Of a stretch of DNA of 64,000 nt, positions 17,011-27,189 are shown one piece after another. The stretch is from Pseudomonas sp. S31 (lineage in GTDB: Bacteria; Pseudomonadota; Gammaproteobacteria; Pseudomonadales; Pseudomonadaceae), in assembly GCF_016648105.1 (NCBI RefSeq), contig NZ_JACVVE010000013.1, positions 81,539 through 145,538 on the forward strand, given 5' to 3'. Position 1 is the first letter of the stretch. Each line of letters opens with the position of its first letter. The notes below the pieces were generated by a model. That model had not been told where the DNA came from. It did not search any database and saw only the letters and a list, made by a program, of their open reading frames with translations. The translations under genes were made by a program, and so were the position numbers.

Positions 17011-18702
17011 ATGTTTCTCTCTCGTTGGCTCCCAGGCCTTGCCAACCTCCTGCACTACCGCCGCGAGTGGTTCTCTGCCGATGTCCAGGCCGGGCTTTCG
17101 GTCGCGGCCATCCAGATTCCCATCGCCATCGCCTACGCGCAGATCGTCGGCCTGCCACCGCAGTACGGCCTGTATGCCTGTGTGCTGCCGATGATGGTCT
17201 ACGCCCTGGTGGGCAGCTCCCGTCAGTTGATGGTCGGCCCCGATGCCGCCACCTGCGCGATGATCGCCGGCGCCGTGGCGCCGCTGGCCATGGGTGATGT
17301 ACAGCGCATCGCGGACCTGGCGGTGATCGTCACGGTGCTGGTGGGGGTGATGCTGATCGCCGCTGGCGTGGCTCGGGCCGGCTTCATCGCCAGCTTCTTC
17401 TCACGGCCGATTCTCATCGGCTATCTCAACGGGATCGGCCTGAGCCTGATCGCCGGGCAGTTGTCCAAGGTGGTGGGCTTCAAGATCGAGGGCGACGGTT
17501 TCATCCTCAGCCTGATCAACCTTCTCCAGCGGCTGGACGAAATCCACTGGCTGAGCCTGGCCATCGGACTGGGTGGGCTGGCCCTGTTGATCGGGCTACC
17601 ACGGCGCTACCCTCGCCTGCCTGCGGCGCTGGTCACGGTGGCGCTATTCACCCTGCTGGCCGGCCTGTTCGGCCTCGACCGCTTCGGCGTCGCGGTGCTC
17701 GGCAAGGTACCGGCGGGCATCCCAGAACTGGCTTGGCCACAGACCAACCTGGCGGAAATGAAAAGCCTGATGCGTGATGCCCTGGGCATCGCCACAGTGA
17801 GTTTTTGCAGCGCCATGCTCACCGCGCGCAGCTTCGCCGCTCGGCATGGTTACGCGATCAACGCCAACCATGAGTTCGTCGCCCTCGGCGTCAGCAACCT
17901 GGCCGCCGGCATCTCCCAGGGCTTCGCTATCAGCGGCGCCGACTCACGTACGGCGGTCAACGACATGGTCGGCGGCAAGAGCCAGCTGGTGGGAATCATC
18001 GCCGCGCTGGTGATCGCCCTGATCCTGCTGTTCTTCACTGCGCCCATGGCGTGGATCCCGCAGGCGGCACTGGGTGCAGTGTTGCTGATGGCCGGCTGGG
18101 GGCTGATCGATATCAAGTCGCTGCCGTTGATCCGGCGCCTGAGCCGCTTCGAGTTCTGGCTGTGCCTGGTAACCACCGCTGGCGTCCTTGGCCTGGGTGT
18201 GTTGCCCGGCATCGTGTTCGCGGTGACCCTGGCGATCCTGCGCCTGCTGTACAGCATCTACCAACCGACGGACGCGGTCCTGGGCTGGTTGCCCGGCACC
18301 GAGGGTCAGGTGGACATCCGCAAACACCCCGAAGCACGAACCGTCCCGGGGCTGGTGGTGTACCGCTTCGATGACGCGATCCTGTTCTTCAATGCCGACT
18401 ACTTCAAGATGCGCCTGCTCGAAGCCATGAAGAGCCAGGAAAAACCCCAGGTGGTGCTGTTCGATGCCGAGGCGGTGACCGATATCGACGTCAGCGGCAT
18501 CGCTGCCCTGCGCGAAGTGCGCGACACCCTCATCGCCCAGGGTATTTACTTCGCCATCGCCCGCGCCCGCGGGACCTTCCTGCGCATGCTGGTGCGCTCT
18601 GGGATGGCGCGGGAAATGGAGGAAAAGCTGTTGTTCGGCTCGGTGCGCGCGGGGATTCGGGCGTATCGGGTGTGGCGCAATCGGCAGCGGCAGGAGGCGT
18701 AG
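17011..18702 (+). CDS. SulP-family inorganic anion transporter with C-terminal STAS domain
   Basis: About 563 residues. Around ten to twelve hydrophobic segments fill residues 20-430, beginning with the SulP pattern QAGLSVAAIQIPIAIAYAQIVGLPPQYGLYA. A cytoplasmic STAS domain follows (about 440-550; VVLFDAEAVTDIDVSGIAAL). I favour the ATG at 17011 over 17005 because the AAGGA ribosome site is then at normal spacing. SulP proteins carry sulfate, bicarbonate or dicarboxylates; no neighbour indicates which one. There is no carbonic anhydrase domain. It stands alone downstream of the tRNA. Confidence 0.88.
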   Translation: MFLSRWLPGLANLLHYRREWFSADVQAGLSVAAIQIPIAIAYAQIVGLPPQYGLYACVLPMMVYALVGSSRQLMVGPDAATCAMIAGAVAPLAMGDVQRIADLAVIVTVLVGVMLIAAGVARAGFIASFFSRPILIGYLNGIGLSLIAGQLSKVVGFKIEGDGFILSLINLLQRLDEIHWLSLAIGLGGLALLIGLPRRYPRLPAALVTVALFTLLAGLFGLDRFGVAVLGKVPAGIPELAWPQTNLAEMKSLMRDALGIATVSFCSAMLTARSFAARHGYAINANHEFVALGVSNLAAGISQGFAISGADSRTAVNDMVGGKSQLVGIIAALVIALILLFFTAPMAWIPQAALGAVLLMAGWGLIDIKSLPLIRRLSRFEFWLCLVTTAGVLGLGVLPGIVFAVTLAILRLLYSIYQPTDAVLGWLPGTEGQVDIRKHPEARTVPGLVVYRFDDAILFFNADYFKMRLLEAMKSQEKPQVVLFDAEAVTDIDVSGIAALREVRDTLIAQGIYFAIARARGTFLRMLVRSGMAREMEEKLLFGSVRAGIRAYRVWRNRQRQEA

Positions 18703-18837
18703 GCCTGGCTGGGAAATGGCCTACATTGCTCTCGGAAAGAGAGGCTGTTCTGGAGGGGTGCGATCGCCTAGCTTGGGTCAACCACGCCAACGAAGCGATG
18801 GTCTCTTCTTTCCAAGTAGCGCTGGGCCACCAGAAGC

Positions 18838-18852
18838 TACGCCAATGGCGTA
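18838..18852. promoter_or_regulatory. Perfect palindrome before the toxin gene (candidate TA operator)
   Basis: TACGCC-AAT-GGCGTA, 6-bp perfect arms, ends 9 nt before the toxin ATG at 18862. Type II toxin-antitoxin operons are usually repressed by the antitoxin binding such a palindrome. Assignment to the HTH antitoxin at 19179 is inference. Confidence 0.55.
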
Positions 18853-18861
18853 TGTCGTGCT

Positions 18862-19176
18862 ATGCTTTTTATCGAAACGCCCCTGTTTACCAAACAGGTG
18901 AGAGAACTTCTCGACGACGATACTTATCGTCTGTTGCAAATCAGGTTGATGGTATCGCCTGATGCCGGGGATCTGATCGAAGGAACGGGTGGGCTACGTA
19001 AAGTACGTGTTGCCAGCAAAGGCCATGGGAGGCGCGGCGGAGCCAGAGTCATCTATTACCACTTCACTGCCAAGACCCAGATTGCACTGCTTTTCATCTA
19101 CCCCAAAAACGAGCAACCAGACCTGGCTACAGATCAACGTAAAGCCCTCAAAAACATCATCGACCGCTGGAGGTAG
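18862..19176 (+). CDS. Type II toxin of the RelE/HigB family
   Basis: 104 residues. The sequence TPLFTKQVRELLDDDTYRLL, GTGGLRKVRVAS, GGARVIYYHF and IALLFIYPKNEQPDLATDQRKALKNII follows the HigB2/RelE-like ribosome-dependent mRNA interferase pattern (toxin first, antitoxin second). The antitoxin gene begins 2 nt after the stop. The pair sits between housekeeping genes in a region that looks like an accessory insertion. Toxicity is inferred from family and gene order. Confidence 0.88.
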   Translation: MLFIETPLFTKQVRELLDDDTYRLLQIRLMVSPDAGDLIEGTGGLRKVRVASKGHGRRGGARVIYYHFTAKTQIALLFIYPKNEQPDLATDQRKALKNIIDRWR

Positions 19177-19178
19177 AC

Positions 19179-19466
19179 ATGAGCACGTTTTTCGAAGAGC
19201 TGATGGAAAGCGTCCAGCAGATGGACGATGTAACCCGAGGAAAGTGCCCACCTTCGCGGGTTTTTGAGATCGACGCGCTTCAGGTCAGGAGCATTCGCAA
19301 ATCGACAGGTTTGTCCCAGGCGCGCTTCGCTGAGATGATCGACGTGCAGGTTGCAACGCTGCGCAACTGGGAACAGGGCCGGCGAGAGCCGACCGGTCCA
19401 GCCAAGGCGTTGCTACGCGCCATTCGTAATGATCCCGATCATGTACTCAAAGCATTGGCCCATTGA
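19179..19466 (+). CDS. XRE-family HTH antitoxin (NadS/HigA-2 type)
   Basis: 95 residues. A flexible N-terminal part (about 1-35) probably wraps the toxin; the C-terminal helix-turn-helix is IRKSTGLSQARFAEMIDVQVATLRNWEQGRREPTG. This domain order is typical of NadS/HigA-2 antitoxins. It is translationally coupled to the toxin gene upstream and likely represses the operon through the palindrome at 18838-18852. Confidence 0.88.
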   Translation: MSTFFEELMESVQQMDDVTRGKCPPSRVFEIDALQVRSIRKSTGLSQARFAEMIDVQVATLRNWEQGRREPTGPAKALLRAIRNDPDHVLKALAH

Positions 19467-19583
19467 TTCATCGATGAACTACCTGGCCCCATCGCTACAG
19501 GGCTACAGATGACGACATTGGCCGCATAACCCGCACAGCATGCTAAAGTCCCCGCCGTTCCCGCTCCACCGAATGGACCCCGC

Positions 19584-20594
19584 ATGCCAGCCCTCGACGC
19601 CCGACTCGCCACTTGGCCAGAACTCGACCAACGCCACCCCTGCGACGCCCTGCTGCTCGGCAACGGTGCCAGCCGCGCGCTGTGGAAGCCGTTCGGCTAC
19701 TTCTCGCTGTTCGAGGAGGCCCAGCGCGCGGGCCGCAAGAAGGGCCTTGGCGTCAGCGACCAGGCGTTGTTCAAGTCCCTGGGCAGCGAGTTGTTCGAGC
19801 CATTGTTGAGCACCCTGAACCACACCGTGCGCGCCAACGCCGCGCTGGCCATCAACTCCACCGCACCGCTGAACCGCTACTACTCGATCAAGGAAGCGCT
19901 GATCCATGCCGTGCGCACGGTGCACCTGCCGTGGCCGCTGATGCCAACTGCCAGCCTGGCGGCGATCAACCAGGCCTTGCGCAACTATCGCAGCGTCTAT
20001 ACCAGCAACTACGACCTGATCCTGCCCTGGGCCATGCAGCACGCTCCGCAAGGCTTCGCCGCGCTGTTCGATGACGAAGGCTTCTTCGATGTGCGCCGTA
20101 CCCGTAGCGAAGGCACCCGCGTCCTGCACCTGCACGGCGGCCTGCATCTGCTCAAGCTGCCCGACGGCAGCACCCGCCAGCGCAGCGCAGAAGCGGCCGA
20201 ACTGCTGGAGGGCTTTGCCGTGAACATCCCCGGTGAGGTACCGCTGTTCATCAACGAAGAGCGCAGCGACGAGAAGCTGCGCGCCATCCGCAGCTCTGAC
20301 TACCTGGCCTGGTGCCTCGGCCAGCTGGCGCAGGAAAGCCAGGGTATGTGCCTGTTCGGCCAGCATCTGGACAGCAGCGACCAGCACCTGCTCGAAGCGA
20401 TACGCCAGGCACGGCCGGCGCACCTGTGCATCGCCATCCGGCCCTTGAGCGAAGCGTCGGTGATCAACCAGAAGCAGCATTTCGTCGACCGCTTCGGTGA
20501 CCTGCGGGCGACCACCTTGCACTTCTTCGACGCCAGCACGCATCCCCTGGGAGCGGCTGCACTGGCGATCGAGGCGCCAGCAGGGCAGCGCTGA
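19584..20594 (+). CDS. DUF4917 family protein (SIR2-like fold)
   Basis: 336 residues. Visible motifs are LLLGNGASRALW near residue 25, a central SNYD in YTSNYDLILPWA, and VLHLHGGLHLL, then HFVDRFG near the end. This GNG/SNYD/HGG order is that of SIR2-like NAD-binding or NADase domains found in DUF4917 proteins. Some relatives of SIR2-like proteins act in phage defence, but a defence role for this family member is not shown. It lies between two toxin-antitoxin-like modules and has no partner gene of its own. Family call is from motif pattern only. Confidence 0.7.
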   Translation: MPALDARLATWPELDQRHPCDALLLGNGASRALWKPFGYFSLFEEAQRAGRKKGLGVSDQALFKSLGSELFEPLLSTLNHTVRANAALAINSTAPLNRYYSIKEALIHAVRTVHLPWPLMPTASLAAINQALRNYRSVYTSNYDLILPWAMQHAPQGFAALFDDEGFFDVRRTRSEGTRVLHLHGGLHLLKLPDGSTRQRSAEAAELLEGFAVNIPGEVPLFINEERSDEKLRAIRSSDYLAWCLGQLAQESQGMCLFGQHLDSSDQHLLEAIRQARPAHLCIAIRPLSEASVINQKQHFVDRFGDLRATTLHFFDASTHPLGAAALAIEAPAGQR

Positions 20595-20608
20595 GTCGCC
20601 GTAAGGTA

Positions 20609-21121
20609 TTACCGCAGAGCGGCCTGAGTCGCCGGGTCGAAGACCCGTTCATAGGCATGGGCAACATTCACCGACCTGGCGACAGCCGCCAGGTCAATGA
20701 CCTCCTGGCCAATGGCGTAGCTCCCCCGCGCCTGCAGCCATGCCAGCACCTCCACCAGATGCCACAGCGACGTGCTGCCTTCATGAATGGGCGCCGGGAA
20801 ACTGTGCATGTGCGATAGCATCAACTTGCGCATGTTCTGGCGGGATACCCCAATGACATGCGCGATGTCGGTAAGCCCGACCAGGTCGGGCGTCGCTTCG
20901 ATCAGGCGAGCGCTGGGTATTGCCGCTCTCACGTCATGCAGCGCGCTTTCGATGGCTTGCCTGGCAGATTGCGATTCGCGCACGAAGGCCAGCGCCAAGC
21001 GACCGGGTTGGCCGACTCCTACCACTGCATCGTCACAGCCGGCCTCCGCCAGCCGCTCAAGCAGCAGGTCGACGTCATCGTCTTCCTGGAGCTGGTATTT
21101 GAGGGTGAATTCGTACTCCAT
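20609..21121 (-). CDS. HTH protein, putative antitoxin/regulator of the upstream HicA-like gene
   Basis: 170 residues. The first ~78 residues (MEYEFTLKYQLQEDDDVDLL...) look like a small alpha/beta sensing or toxin-binding domain. The second half carries an excisionase/MerR-like winged HTH: LTDIAHVIGVSRQNMRKLM followed by FPAPIHEGSTSLWHLVEVLAWL. It starts 5 nt after the stop of the 21127-21399 gene, so the two form an operon with the small basic protein first, as in HicA-HicB pairs. Function is inferred from this order. Confidence 0.65.
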   Translation of the reverse strand: MEYEFTLKYQLQEDDDVDLLLERLAEAGCDDAVVGVGQPGRLALAFVRESQSARQAIESALHDVRAAIPSARLIEATPDLVGLTDIAHVIGVSRQNMRKLMLSHMHSFPAPIHEGSTSLWHLVEVLAWLQARGSYAIGQEVIDLAAVARSVNVAHAYERVFDPATQAALR

Positions 21122-21126
21122 TGCTA

Positions 21127-21399
21127 CTACTCCTCACCTGCTGAGGGTACGGTGGTCGCCGGTCCCCGGGTGCAGTTGGTCACGATTCGCTTCAGTTGAC
21201 GGGCGAAGTTTTCAGGTTTTTTCGGCGTGCACCAGATGCTGGTAATGCAGAACTCCCCACATCGGCAATCGGCATCCTTAGAGGGGCAATACATCTTCCC
21301 CCAACAGTGCCCTCCTCCCGCTACGACTTTCCATCCTTGTGACTCAGCGTGCCTCAGGGCCTGCTCGACCTCCTTTCTGGCGTGACTGGGGCGGGACAT
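21127..21399 (-). CDS. Small HicA-like protein (predicted RNA-binding toxin)
   Basis: About 90 residues from the ATG at 21399 (MSRPSHARKEVEQALRHAES). The core GWKVVAGGGHCWGKMYCP ... TPKKPENFARQLKRIV follows the HicA fold pattern, where a Gly-rich loop with a catalytic-type His (GGGH) precedes the second beta strand. Three further cysteines (DCRCGEFC) are unusual for HicA and could bind a metal. A longer in-frame start at 21447 would overlap the palindrome at 21433-21448 and is less likely. A two-gene operon with the HTH gene supports a toxin-antitoxin reading. Confidence 0.6.
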   Translation of the reverse strand: MSRPSHARKEVEQALRHAESQGWKVVAGGGHCWGKMYCPSKDADCRCGEFCITSIWCTPKKPENFARQLKRIVTNCTRGPATTVPSAGEE

Positions 21400-21432
21400 G
21401 CATCTTCTCAAGCGTGGGCCCAACAGCCCGAA

Positions 21433-21448
21433 GTTGTCAACTGACAAC
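21433..21448. promoter_or_regulatory. Perfect palindrome upstream of the HicA-like module
   Basis: GTTGTCA-AC-TGACAAC, 7-bp perfect arms, 34 nt before the ATG at 21399 on the minus strand. On that strand it includes TTGACA, a perfect -35 hexamer, so a repressor bound here could block transcription. It is a candidate operator for the HTH protein at 20609-21121. Confidence 0.5.
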
Positions 21449-21546
21449 CTTGAGCTGTTCCGAGCGGTGACGCCACACTACAGCGTCTTTAACCAAACCC
21501 GCCCACCCGTGGAGCACCTTCGGACGCTTCCCACAACAATTGCAGA

Positions 21547-22761
21547 TCAGATCAACCGATCACCCCGCAGCAACGTCTCCAGGCAATGCTCGTGCACCCC
21601 ATAGAACGCCTTCAACTGGGCAATCTTCTCCAGCATCTCAGCGTTATCCACCGGCTGGCGCCGCTTCACCGCAAGAATCATCTTGTTCTTGTTGGTGTGC
21701 TCCAGCGAAATGAACTCGAATACCTTGGTCTCGTAGCCACAGGCCTCCAGGTACAGCGCCCGCAGGCTGTCGGTCAGCATCTCGGCCTGCTGGCCCAGGT
21801 GCAGGCCGTATTGCAGCATCGGCTGCAACAGGCCCGGGCTTTGCAGTTGCGGGCGGATCTGTTTGTGGCAGCACGGCGAGCACATGATGATCGCGGCGTT
21901 GCAGCGGATGCCGGTATGGATGGCGTAGTCGGTGGCGATGTCGCAGGCATGCAGGGCGATCATCACCTCGATGGCCTCCGGCACCACGCTGCGCACGTCG
22001 CCGCACAGGAACTCCAGCCCTGGGTGGTCCAGGCGCGCGGCGGCGGCGTTGCACAGGTCGACCATGTCCTGGCGCAGTTCCACGCCGGTCACCTGGGCCT
22101 CACGGCCCAGGGTGTCGCGCAGGTAATCGTGCATGGCGAAGGTCAGGTAGCCTTTGCCCGAACCGAAATCGGCCACGCGCAGCACCTGCTCCGACGCAAC
22201 CGGCGCGCTGGCGAGGGCGTGATCGAAGACCTCGATGAACTTGTTGATCTGTTTCCATTTGCGCGACATGGCCGGAATCAGCGCGCCCTGCGCATCGGTC
22301 ACGCCCAGATCGCGCAGGAATGGCCGTGACAGGTGCAGGTAGCGTTTCTTCTCGCGGTCGTGCGCAACCGATCCGACTGCCTCACGCGGCGCCTGGGCGC
22401 CATGGCGCTGGAGCATCGGCTTGCCCTTCTTGCTGAAGGTTAGCTGCAGCTCGCCGCCTTCGTCGAACAGGTGGGCATTGCGAAAACCCTCGGGCAGCAA
22501 TTCGGCCACCAGCGCCTGGGCCTCGTCCAGCGGCAGATTGCGGGTGATGTCGCGGGTCTGATGGCGGTAGACCAGCGACAGGCAGGGCTGGCCCTTGACT
22601 TGCAACGGCTTGGCGATGATGCGCTGCAGGGTCGGGTCGGAACCCACCGGGCGGGCCAGCACCAGCTTGACCAGGGTGTTGCCATGCAGGGCAACGCTGA
22701 GTTGGTCGAGGAACTGGGCACGCGCATCCGGCGCGGTGAAAGCGGAAGTACGGGCGGACAT
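21547..22761 (-). CDS. Class I SAM-dependent methyltransferase (PF13679-like)
   Basis: About 404 residues. The SAM-binding motif VADFGSGKGYLTFAMHDYL and the following VTGVELRQDMVDLCN are clear, with a LHACDIATDYAIHTGI stretch and CSPCCHK near the active region, typical of the 'methyltransferase domain 32' family. The N-terminal ~150 residues are an extra domain. The ATG at 22761 (MSARTSAFTAP) is preferred to the one 17 codons upstream on family length. No substrate is known to me. It is divergent from bglX. Confidence 0.8.
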   Translation of the reverse strand: MSARTSAFTAPDARAQFLDQLSVALHGNTLVKLVLARPVGSDPTLQRIIAKPLQVKGQPCLSLVYRHQTRDITRNLPLDEAQALVAELLPEGFRNAHLFDEGGELQLTFSKKGKPMLQRHGAQAPREAVGSVAHDREKKRYLHLSRPFLRDLGVTDAQGALIPAMSRKWKQINKFIEVFDHALASAPVASEQVLRVADFGSGKGYLTFAMHDYLRDTLGREAQVTGVELRQDMVDLCNAAAARLDHPGLEFLCGDVRSVVPEAIEVMIALHACDIATDYAIHTGIRCNAAIIMCSPCCHKQIRPQLQSPGLLQPMLQYGLHLGQQAEMLTDSLRALYLEACGYETKVFEFISLEHTNKNKMILAVKRRQPVDNAEMLEKIAQLKAFYGVHEHCLETLLRGDRLI

Positions 22762-23017
22762 GGAAAGCAGATGCCTCGAATGACGGGAAGCGCGGTGCGC
22801 AATGCCGCGCATTCTACGTGCATGACCGGGCCAGGCGAAGGCCTTGGCGATGGGCGTGGCTGGCGATCGATACCGATACCTACTGCTGCAATGGATTCAG
22901 GCATAATCGCCCGCTGTCAGCATGCCCCTGGCATGAACAACAACAGCCGCCTGAACACTTCGCCCACGCGCGTAGCCCATTTGGATACGGCCCAAGGCCC
23001 CGACCACGGAATTCACG

Positions 23018-25306
23018 ATGAAACTGTCTTTGCTGGGCCTGGCCATGGGCCTGGCCACTCAGGCCGCCCTCGCCGCCCCGACCGCCCCGCCCCTGCAGGA
23101 CAAGCAGGCCTTCATCGATCACCTCATCGGGCAGATGACCGAGGCCGAGAAAATCGGCCAGTTGCGCCTGATCAGCATCGGCCCGGAAATGCCCCGTGAC
23201 AAGATCCGCGAGGAAATCGCTGCAGGTCGTATCGGCGGCACCTTCAATTCGCGCACCGCGCCCGAGAACCGGCCGATGCAGGACGCCGCCATGCGCAGCC
23301 GCCTGAAGATCCCGATGTTCTTCGCCTACGACACCGTCCACGGCGAACGCACGATCTTCCCAATCGGCCTGGGCCTGGCCGCCACCTGGGACATGGACGC
23401 GATCGCCAAGGTCGGCCGCACCTCGGCGATCGAGGCGTCCGCCGACGCGCTGGACATGACCTTCGCGCCGATGGTCGACATTGCCCGTGACCCACGCTGG
23501 GGGCGCACCAGCGAAGGCTTCGGCGAGGATACCTATCTGACCTCGAAGATCGGCCAGGTGATGGTCCGCTCATTCCAGGGCAGCAGCCCGGCCAACCCCG
23601 ACAGCATCATGGCCATCGTCAAGCACTTCGCCCTGTACGGCGCGGTGGAAGGCGGGCGCGACTACAACACGGTCGATATGAGCCTGCCGAAGATGTACAA
23701 CGATTACCTGCCGCCCTACCGCGCCGCGCTCGACGCCGGGGCTGGCGGGGTGATGGTGGCGCTCAACTCGATCAACGGCGTGCCGGCTACTTCCAACACC
23801 TGGTTGATGAACGACCTGCTGCGCAAGCAATGGGGCTTCAAGGGCGTGACCATCAGCGACCACGGAGCCATCCAGGAACTGATCCGCCATGGCGTCGCTC
23901 GCGATGGCCGCGAGGCCGCCAAGCTGGCGATCAAGGCCGGCATCGACATGAGCATGAACGACACCCTCTATGGCGAAGAGTTGCCGGGGTTGCTGAAGTC
24001 CGGTGAGGTGACCCAGGGCGAGCTGGACCAGGCGGTGCGCGAAGTACTCGGCGCCAAGTACGACATGGGCCTGTTCAAAAATCCGTACGTACGTATCGGC
24101 AAGGCCGAGACCGACCTCAAGGACTACTACGGCGACGACCGCCTGCACCGCGAAGCCGCCCGCGACGTGGCACGGCGCAGCCTGGTGCTGCTGGAGAACC
24201 ACAAGCAGACCCTGCCGTTGAAGAAGGCCGGGACCATCGCCCTGGTCGGGCCGCTGGCCGATGCCCCCATCGACATGATGGGCAGCTGGGCCGCCGACGG
24301 CAAACCGATGCATTCGGTCACTGTCCGCGAAGGCCTGCGCCGCGCCCTGGAGGGCAAGGCCAAGCTGGTCTATGCCAAGGGCTCCAACGTCACGGGTGAC
24401 AAGGCCATCCTCGACTACCTGAATTTCCTCAACTTCGATGCCCCGGAAATCGTCGACGACCCACGCCCTGCCGCGGTGCTGATCGACGAAGCGGTCAAGG
24501 CCGCGAGGCAGTCCGACGTGGTGGTCGCCGTGGTCGGTGAATCGCGCGGCATGTCCCACGAGTCGTCGAGCCGCACCACCCTGGAAATCCCCGCCGTCCA
24601 GCGTGAGCTGATCAAGGCCCTGAAGGCCACCGGCAAGCCGTTGGTACTGGTGCTGATGAACGGTCGACCGCTGTCGATCGGCTGGGAGCGCGAGCAGGCC
24701 GATGCCATCCTGGAAACCTGGTTCGCCGGCACCGAGGGCGGCAACGCCATCGCCGACGTGCTGCTGGGCGACTACAACCCGTCGGGCAAACTGGCCATCA
24801 CCTTCCCGCGTTCGGTCGGGCAGATCCCGATGTACTACAACCACACGCGCATTGGCCGACCGTTCACCCCAGGCAAACCCGGCAACTATACCTCGCAGTA
24901 CTTCGAAGAACCGAACGGCCCGCTCTACCCATTCGGATACGGCCTGAGCTACAGCAACTTCGAGCTTTCGGACCTGACCCTGTCGAACGACAACCTCAAG
25001 CGTGGTGAAACCCTCGAGGCCAAGGTGACGGTCAAGAACACCGGCAAGCTGGAAGGCGAGACGGTGGTGCAGCTGTACCTGCAGGATGTATCGGCGTCGA
25101 TGAGCCGCCCGGTCAAGGAGCTGAAGAACTTCCAGAAGCTGATGCTCAAGGCGGGTGAGTCGCGAACCCTGACCTTCCGCATCAGCGAGGACGACCTGAA
25201 GTTCTACAATGGTCAGCTGCAGCGGGTGGCCGAACCTGGCGAGTTCAATGTCCAGGTCGGGTTGGATTCCGAGGCAGTTCAGCAAAAGAGCTTCGAACTG
25301 CTGTAA
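23018..25306 (+). CDS. bglX: Periplasmic beta-glucosidase BglX (GH3)
   Basis: 762 residues. A signal peptide (MKLSLLGLAMGLATQAALAA) directs it to the periplasm. The GH3 N-terminal barrel contains KHFALYGAVEGGRDYNTVDM and the nucleophile motif GVTISDHGAI with Asp near residue 281. The C-terminal sandwich contains GESRGMSHESSSRT with the probable acid/base Glu near 515, and a final fibronectin-III-like domain (about 660-760) closes the protein. It hydrolyses beta-glucosides. A possible -10 CATAAT lies at 22902-22907. It is followed by a REP pair and the dctB gene. Confidence 0.95.
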   Translation: MKLSLLGLAMGLATQAALAAPTAPPLQDKQAFIDHLIGQMTEAEKIGQLRLISIGPEMPRDKIREEIAAGRIGGTFNSRTAPENRPMQDAAMRSRLKIPMFFAYDTVHGERTIFPIGLGLAATWDMDAIAKVGRTSAIEASADALDMTFAPMVDIARDPRWGRTSEGFGEDTYLTSKIGQVMVRSFQGSSPANPDSIMAIVKHFALYGAVEGGRDYNTVDMSLPKMYNDYLPPYRAALDAGAGGVMVALNSINGVPATSNTWLMNDLLRKQWGFKGVTISDHGAIQELIRHGVARDGREAAKLAIKAGIDMSMNDTLYGEELPGLLKSGEVTQGELDQAVREVLGAKYDMGLFKNPYVRIGKAETDLKDYYGDDRLHREAARDVARRSLVLLENHKQTLPLKKAGTIALVGPLADAPIDMMGSWAADGKPMHSVTVREGLRRALEGKAKLVYAKGSNVTGDKAILDYLNFLNFDAPEIVDDPRPAAVLIDEAVKAARQSDVVVAVVGESRGMSHESSSRTTLEIPAVQRELIKALKATGKPLVLVLMNGRPLSIGWEREQADAILETWFAGTEGGNAIADVLLGDYNPSGKLAITFPRSVGQIPMYYNHTRIGRPFTPGKPGNYTSQYFEEPNGPLYPFGYGLSYSNFELSDLTLSNDNLKRGETLEAKVTVKNTGKLEGETVVQLYLQDVSASMSRPVKELKNFQKLMLKAGESRTLTFRISEDDLKFYNGQLQRVAEPGEFNVQVGLDSEAVQQKSFELL

Positions 25307-25327
25307 CTGAAAAGGTCGCCTGTAACG

Positions 25328-25400
25328 GCCTCTTCGCGGGGCAAGCCCGCTCCCACAGGTAGAGATATTGTGGGAGCGGGCTGGCCCCGCGAAGAGGCCG
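25328..25400. repeat. Inverted REP pair between bglX and dctB
   Basis: CTTCGCGGGGCAAGCCCGCT at about 25332 faces GGGAGCGGGCTGGCCCCGCG at about 25373, with a short AT-rich spacer. Both match the P. putida REP core. The hairpin probably ends or stabilises the bglX message. Confidence 0.9.
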
Positions 25401-25431
25401 GGCCTGACATCCCTCTACCCGGATCCGTCCC

Positions 25432-27182
<1,751 letters not shown>

Positions 27183-27189
<7 letters not shown>

